From Eggerthella sinensis (GTDB lineage Bacteria; Actinomycetota; Coriobacteriia; Coriobacteriales; Eggerthellaceae), in assembly GCF_003339815.1 (NCBI RefSeq), contig NZ_PPTT01000010.1, positions 1 through 64,000 on the forward strand: 64,000 nt of DNA, in the 5' to 3' direction. Both the position numbers and the translations under genes were made by a program. Under the pieces are notes generated by a model that worked only from the letters and a program-made list of their open reading frames with translations, did no database searches and was not told the origin of the DNA. Positions 60,213-64,000 of this stretch are shown piece after piece. How positions within the stretch are numbered: the first letter of the stretch is position 1; each line of letters begins with the position of its first letter.

Positions 60213-61336
60213 TGACGGACGCGAACGATCTTGTCGCGCGCGTGGAGGCAGCGCTTGCCGCGCGCGCTTTGGCCGGGGCGGATACGCCTGCTCTGCTGAT
60301 GGTGTCGGGGGGCTCGGATTCCACGGCGCTTGCCTACCTGGCGCACGAGCTGCGCGAACGCGGTGCGCTCGGGCAGCTGGCCATGCTGCATGTCAACCAT
60401 CAGCTGCGGGGTCAGGACGCCGACGACGATGCGCGCTTCGTGGCGCAGTTGGCCGAGCTGCTGGGCATCCCGCTGTTCTCGTGCGACATCGACATCGCGG
60501 GCGAGGCGCAGCGCACGGGCGAGAACGTGGAAGCCGTCGCCCGCCGCGAGCGCTACCTGGCGGCGAACGAGGCGCTTGAAAGCCTGTGCCTCCATGCGGC
60601 GGCGCCGTTGGCGGACGGCCGCATCCTCACGGCGCACACGTCCGACGACCGCGTGGAGAGCTTCTACATGCGCTCCATCGTGGGCACCGGCCCGGGCGGC
60701 TTCCGCGCGATGAAGTACCGCAACGGCCCCGTGGTGCGCCCGCTGCTCGACGTGAGCCGCGACGACCTGCGCGCCTACGTGTCGCAGCGCGAGCAGGCGG
60801 GCGAAGCCGTCGCGTGCGACGGCGAGGGCAACCTGTGGCGCGAGGACGCGACGAACGCGCATACCGACCGCTTCCGCGCCTTTGTGCGCCACGAGATCGT
60901 GCCGCGCGCGAAGGAGCGCAACCCGCAGCTGCTCGAGGTGCTGAGCCGCACGATGAACCTCATCGCCGACGAGGACGACATGCTGGAAAGCATGGTGGAC
61001 GAGCTCATGGAGCGCCACGTGACCTGGACCGAGCAGGTGCCGGGCCGCGCGCCGGACTTCGACGCCGGCTGCGTGCTGGCCCCCGCCTTCGGCGCGGAGC
61101 CGCTGCCGTTGCGCCGCCGCTCCGTGATGCGCACGCTGCAACTCATGCTCGGCCGCGAGGCGCGCGTGGAAACCGCCTCGGTGCAGGCCGTGCTCGACGC
61201 TTACGACACGGCGGACGGCGCCCCTCGTGGCGGCTACGTGACCAACATCCAGGGCGACCTCGCCGTGAGCGCGAACAAGCACGGCGTGCGCCTCGAGCCC
61301 ATGCCCGCCTACCGAGCCCGCCGCAAACGCGCCTGA
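60212..61336 (+). CDS. tilS: tRNA(Ile)-lysidine synthase
   Basis: The 374-residue protein has the N-type ATP pyrophosphatase loop SGGSDSTALAY (about residue 32) and the downstream VNHQLRGQDADDDARFV and TAHTSDDRVESFYMRSIVGTG segments (about 65 and 140) of TilS. It changes C34 of the minor isoleucine tRNA to lysidine so that AUA is read as Ile. The ATG overlaps the GGDEF-EAL stop (TGATG). The C-terminal domains are shorter than in E. coli TilS. It is next to hpt and ftsH, a very common order. Confidence 0.93.
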   Translation: MTDANDLVARVEAALAARALAGADTPALLMVSGGSDSTALAYLAHELRERGALGQLAMLHVNHQLRGQDADDDARFVAQLAELLGIPLFSCDIDIAGEAQRTGENVEAVARRERYLAANEALESLCLHAAAPLADGRILTAHTSDDRVESFYMRSIVGTGPGGFRAMKYRNGPVVRPLLDVSRDDLRAYVSQREQAGEAVACDGEGNLWREDATNAHTDRFRAFVRHEIVPRAKERNPQLLEVLSRTMNLIADEDDMLESMVDELMERHVTWTEQVPGRAPDFDAGCVLAPAFGAEPLPLRRRSVMRTLQLMLGREARVETASVQAVLDAYDTADGAPRGGYVTNIQGDLAVSANKHGVRLEPMPAYRARRKRA

Positions 61337-61340
61337 CGGG

Positions 61341-61376
61341 TTGTCGCCGGCGCGAGTTGCGTTACAATGCGGGGCA
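61341..61376 (+). promoter_or_regulatory. Possible promoter giving a leaderless maf mRNA
   Basis: TTGTCG (61341-61346), 16-base spacer, TACAAT (61363-61368), then seven bases to the A of ATG 61376. Transcription would start at or next to the start codon. No normal ribosome site is present. Confidence 0.4.
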
Positions 61377-62035
61377 TGGAAAACGAAGAGAACACTCAAA
61401 CTGACGCGATGCCCGCCCTTGATGTGGTGCTGGCAAGCGCGTCTCCGCGTCGCAAGCAGCTGCTTGCGGACGCCGGCGTGCGCTTCGTCGTGCACGCATC
61501 CGACGTGGACGAAACCCTTGAGCCCGACCTGTTGGCCGACCCGCCCGAGGCGTGCAAGAAGCTGGCCGAACGCAAGGCCGGTGCCGTGGTGCAGGAAGTG
61601 CTGGCCGAGGACTACATCGGCATGGCCGCCGTCATCGGCGCGGACACCATGGTGGTGTGCGAGGGCGAAATCTTCGGCAAACCCGTGAGCCTTTCCGACG
61701 CGAAGCGCATGCTGCGTCGCCTGTCGGGGCGCACGCACGAGGTGCTCACCGCCGTGTCGGTGTGGATGGTGGCTGCTCCCGAGCCCGAGAAGATCTCGCT
61801 CGGTTTCCGCACGTTCGTCGATCGGTCGGCTGTGACGTTCCACGAGCTCACCGACGAGCAGATTGCCGATTACCTGCGCAAAGGCGAATCGTTCGACAAG
61901 GCGGGCGCCTACGCCGTGCAGGGCGCCGGCGCCGATCTCGTCGCGCGCGTGGATGGCGCGCTGGACACCGTCATCGGCCTGCCCGTCACCCGTCTGCTCA
62001 AGGAGTTCCCCGACCTTGTCGGTCCGGTGGCCTAA
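61376..62035 (+). CDS. maf: Maf-family nucleotide pyrophosphatase
   Basis: The 219-residue protein has the Maf N-terminal motif VVLASASPRRKQLL (about residue 18), the SDVDE metal/substrate segment (about 42), AVIGADTMV (about 85) and FDKAGAYAVQGAGA (about 178). Maf proteins hydrolyse dTTP, UTP or modified nucleotides to monophosphates and are linked to septum control. An in-frame ATG at 61367 would add three residues and overlaps the -10 box. It sits between tilS and hpt. Confidence 0.93.
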   Translation: MENEENTQTDAMPALDVVLASASPRRKQLLADAGVRFVVHASDVDETLEPDLLADPPEACKKLAERKAGAVVQEVLAEDYIGMAAVIGADTMVVCEGEIFGKPVSLSDAKRMLRRLSGRTHEVLTAVSVWMVAAPEPEKISLGFRTFVDRSAVTFHELTDEQIADYLRKGESFDKAGAYAVQGAGADLVARVDGALDTVIGLPVTRLLKEFPDLVGPVA

Positions 62036-62240
62036 CGGTTTCGGTAGCCTATTGTCCCAGTTCCCACGGTGAAATGTAAAAATCGTGGCATGTGGGCTGG
62101 CGTTACCGTATCGTCTCCTTTTCCCGTGACGGCAATGGTACACTAACCGAACTCAAGGTAAGCGTGACGCTTTCGCCCTCTGATCACGTACTTCGATCAG
62201 GGACGATGGCAGATGCAAACGCGATGAAGAGGTTAGGAAC

Positions 62241-62783
62241 GTGCACAACGACATTTCGGAGATTCTGTTCACCGAAGAGCAGATCGCAGATCGTGTGAGC
62301 GAAATCGGTGCAGCAATCACCCGTGATTACGCCGACGCAGCAGACGAGGGCATCGTCCTCATATCGGTACTGCGCGGCGCCGCCATCTTCATGGCGGACC
62401 TCGCGCGTCAAATCGAGCTTCCCTGCGAGATGGACTACATGGCCATCTCGTCGTACGGCAACGGGGCCAAAAGCTCCGGCGTCGTGCGCATCCTGAAGGA
62501 CTTGTCCTCCGAGATCGAGGGTCGTCACGTTGTCATCGCCGAGGACATCCTCGACTCTGGGCTTACCCTGACGTACTTGCTGAAAAACCTGGCGTCGCGT
62601 CGTCCGGCCTCGCTCGAAGTGGCCACGCTTCTGAGGAAGAAGACGCTCGCACAGGCGAAGATCGACTGCAAATATATAGGTTTCGAGTGCCCCGACGAAT
62701 TCATCGTGGGATACGGGCTGGATTTTGCGGAGCGGTACCGCAATCTGCCCTACATCGGCATCTTGAAGCCGGAAGTCTACTAA
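62241..62783 (+). CDS. hpt: Hypoxanthine phosphoribosyltransferase
   Basis: The 180-residue protein has the PRPP-binding motif VVIAEDILDSGLTLTYL (about residue 97), ISVLRGAAIFMADL (about 42) and the flexible-loop MDYMAISSYG (about 65). It salvages hypoxanthine and guanine to IMP and GMP. The GTG start has AGGA close by and GAAGAGG further upstream. The 205-base gap before it contains TACACT near 62138 as a possible -10 box. The gene precedes ftsH by nine bases, the usual hpt-ftsH pair. Confidence 0.95.
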   Translation: MHNDISEILFTEEQIADRVSEIGAAITRDYADAADEGIVLISVLRGAAIFMADLARQIELPCEMDYMAISSYGNGAKSSGVVRILKDLSSEIEGRHVVIAEDILDSGLTLTYLLKNLASRRPASLEVATLLRKKTLAQAKIDCKYIGFECPDEFIVGYGLDFAERYRNLPYIGILKPEVY

Positions 62784-62792
62784 AGAGGAACT

Positions 62793-64000
62793 ATGCCACA
62801 GCCAAACAAACAATCGCAGTTCCAGCAACCCAGTCCGCGGACGACCATCATCTCGGTCATTCTGTTCATGCTGGTGGCCTTCTTCGTGGGCCAGCAGTTC
62901 ATGAACATGTCCTCCACGAGCGCCACGCCCACCGACCGCCTCATCACCTCGGAGTTCGTGCAGGCGGTTGAGCAGGATCGCGCCACGAAGGTGGTGTACA
63001 ACGCCGGCGACTACACGGTGTCGGGTTCGTACTATCCCGCCATCACGGCCGGGTCCACCGGCGCCGACGCCTTCAACGAGGCCTTCCAGGCGCTCAACGC
63101 GCGCATGGCCACGCTGAAGAGCCCCGAGACGGGCAAGGCGCTTGGCGGCGTGGGCACCACCGACATCAAGCCGGCCACGCTGGGTGAGCCTCACAACTTC
63201 ACGTCCACCTACTACGGCGGTTCGCTGGGCGACCTCATGGCTGCCCATCCCAACATTCCCTACGAGGTGTCGCTGCCGAGCCCCTTCCTTGAGCTGCTTG
63301 GCACGCTGCTGCCCATCGGCCTGATTGCGCTCGTGCTGCTGTTCTTCTTCTCGCAGATGCAGAAGGCGAACAACTCGCAGATGAGCTTCGGCAAGGCCAA
63401 GACGAAGAAATCCATCGAGGAGCGTCCGGACGTCAAGTTCACCGACGTTGCCGGTGTGGACGAGGCCGTCGAGGAAATGCAGGAGATCAAGGACTTCCTC
63501 GCGAACCCTGCGAAGTACCAGTCCATGGGCGCGAAGATTCCGCGCGGCTGCTTGCTGGTAGGCCCTCCGGGCACCGGCAAGACGCTGCTTGCGCGCGCTG
63601 TCGCCGGCGAGGCAGGCGTGCCGTTCTTCAGCATCTCTGGCTCCGACTTCGTGGAAATGTTCGTCGGCGTGGGCGCGTCCCGTGTGCGCGACCTGTTCCA
63701 GCAGGCGAAGGACGCCAGTCCGGCCATCATCTTCATCGACGAGATCGACGCGGTTGGCCGTCAGCGCGGTACCGGCCTCGGCGGCGGTCACGACGAGCGC
63801 GAGCAGACGCTCAACCAGCTGCTCGTTGAGATGGACGGCTTCGAGAGCAACGACTCCGTGGTGCTCATCGCCGCCACGAACCGTGCCGATGTCCTTGACC
63901 CGGCGCTGCTGCGTCCCGGCCGTTTCGACCGCCAGATTGTGGTGGACGCCCCCGACGTGAAGGGCCGCGAGAAGATCCTGCAGGTGCACTCGAAGGACAA
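62793..64000 (+). CDS. ftsH: FtsH membrane protease (cut by window end)
   Basis: The reading frame is open to the last base and covers about 402 residues. It has a first membrane segment (about 19-38), a periplasmic domain, a second segment (about 168-188) and the AAA+ domain. Walker A is GPPGTGKT (about 256), Walker B is [11 protein letters not shown] (about 312), the second region of homology is [20 protein letters not shown] (about 366), and the [13 protein letters not shown] pore loop is near 289. The zinc protease HEXXH motif lies beyond the window. FtsH degrades misfolded membrane proteins and regulators. The start follows AAAGAGGAA. Confidence 0.96.
   Translation, partial: MPQPNKQSQFQQPSPRTTIISVILFMLVAFFVGQQFMNMSSTSATPTDRLITSEFVQAVEQDRATKVVYNAGDYTVSGSYYPAITAGSTGADAFNEAFQALNARMATLKSPETGKALGGVGTTDIKPATLGEPHNFTSTYYGGSLGDLMAAHPNIPYEVSLPSPFLELLGTLLPIGLIALVLLFFFSQMQKANNSQMSFGKAKTKKSIEERPDVKFTDVAGVDEAVEEMQEIKDFLANPAKYQSMGAKIPRGCLLVGPPGTGKTLLARAVAGEAGVPFFSISGSDFVEMFVGVGASRVRDLFQQAKDASPAIIFIDEIDAVGRQRGTGLGGGHDEREQTLNQLLVEMDGFESNDSVVLIAATNRADVLDPALLRPGRFDRQIVVDAPDVKGREKILQVHSKD

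Noticed and set aside
1-64000. tRNA or rRNA genes, CRISPR arrays, insertion sequences, prophage
   Set aside because: No tRNA T-loop pattern, evenly spaced repeats, transposase or phage structural gene was found on reading both strands.

Overview
The window is high-GC DNA with very dense genes. Its content points to an anaerobic gut actinobacterium of the Eggerthella/Gordonibacter type (Coriobacteriia). The signs are several Tat-exported molybdopterin oxidoreductase modules, lone Tat/lipoprotein FAD reductases, membrane-embedded LuxR-type regulators lying divergent to metabolic genes, and an arginine deiminase with ArcD-like antiporters. The genus is inferred from gene content and was not tested by a search.

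Layout. 1-4600: tail of an amidinotransferase-family gene, a DMT transporter with a leader that looks like an attenuator, an unknown protein, an MHS-type MFS transporter and a TetR regulator. 4800-8340: glutamate/GABA acid-resistance pair gadC-gadB. 8400-12000: XRE membrane regulator, arginine deiminase arcA, and a divergent 7-TM LuxR regulator. 12300-18400: Crp/Fnr regulator, MFS transporter and a DmsABC-like operon. 18450-22300: class I/II aminotransferase and APC antiporter, divergent from a second 7-TM LuxR paralogue. 22400-28500: exported FAD reductase, 12-TM LuxR regulator, and a periplasmic-sensing diguanylate cyclase. 28650-34900: NRAMP-like transporter, Zn-type macrodomain, and a second molybdoenzyme module (A, B, TorD) on the minus strand. 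35100-40050: degenerate Fic protein, ferritin, LysR, second exported FAD reductase. 40050-40640: a 600-base intergenic region with several stable RNA/DNA structures. 40640-43800: ZIP transporter, orphan NrfD-like protein, GntR, SPFH protein. 43840-48570: third molybdoenzyme module (A, B, cytochrome b-like anchor, TorD) behind tandem palindromes. 48600-54240: small membrane protein, Fe-alcohol dehydrogenase, a candidate type I toxin-antitoxin locus, LrgAB, YvlD-like protein, second ArcD-like antiporter. 54300-56300: structured RNA plus terminator, a DDAH-type hydrolase, and a GntR regulator with a visible operator. 56280-64000: housekeeping run RlmD-like methyltransferase, GGDEF-EAL protein, tilS, maf, hpt, ftsH (cut by the window end).

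Two themes connect the genes. First, guanidino and amino-acid catabolism: amidinotransferase, arginine deiminase, DDAH, glutamate decarboxylase, and three APC-type exchangers (GadC and two ArcD-like). Second, anaerobic respiration with many alternative exported terminal reductases, each paired with its own local regulator. Three molybdoenzyme modules use different membrane solutions (DmsC-like, none, cytochrome b-like).

The most novel-looking items are non-coding: a nested-stem RNA followed by an intrinsic terminator in front of an ArcD-like antiporter (54304-54493); a multistem-junction RNA candidate with a GNRA loop (40211-40343) followed by a perfect 24-bp inverted repeat (40413-40471); a 36-residue hydrophobic peptide facing a short promoter-driven RNA (50396-50604); and an identical 13-base motif in front of two paralogous LuxR genes. 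All functional statements come from reading the sequence and from family knowledge; no database search was run.
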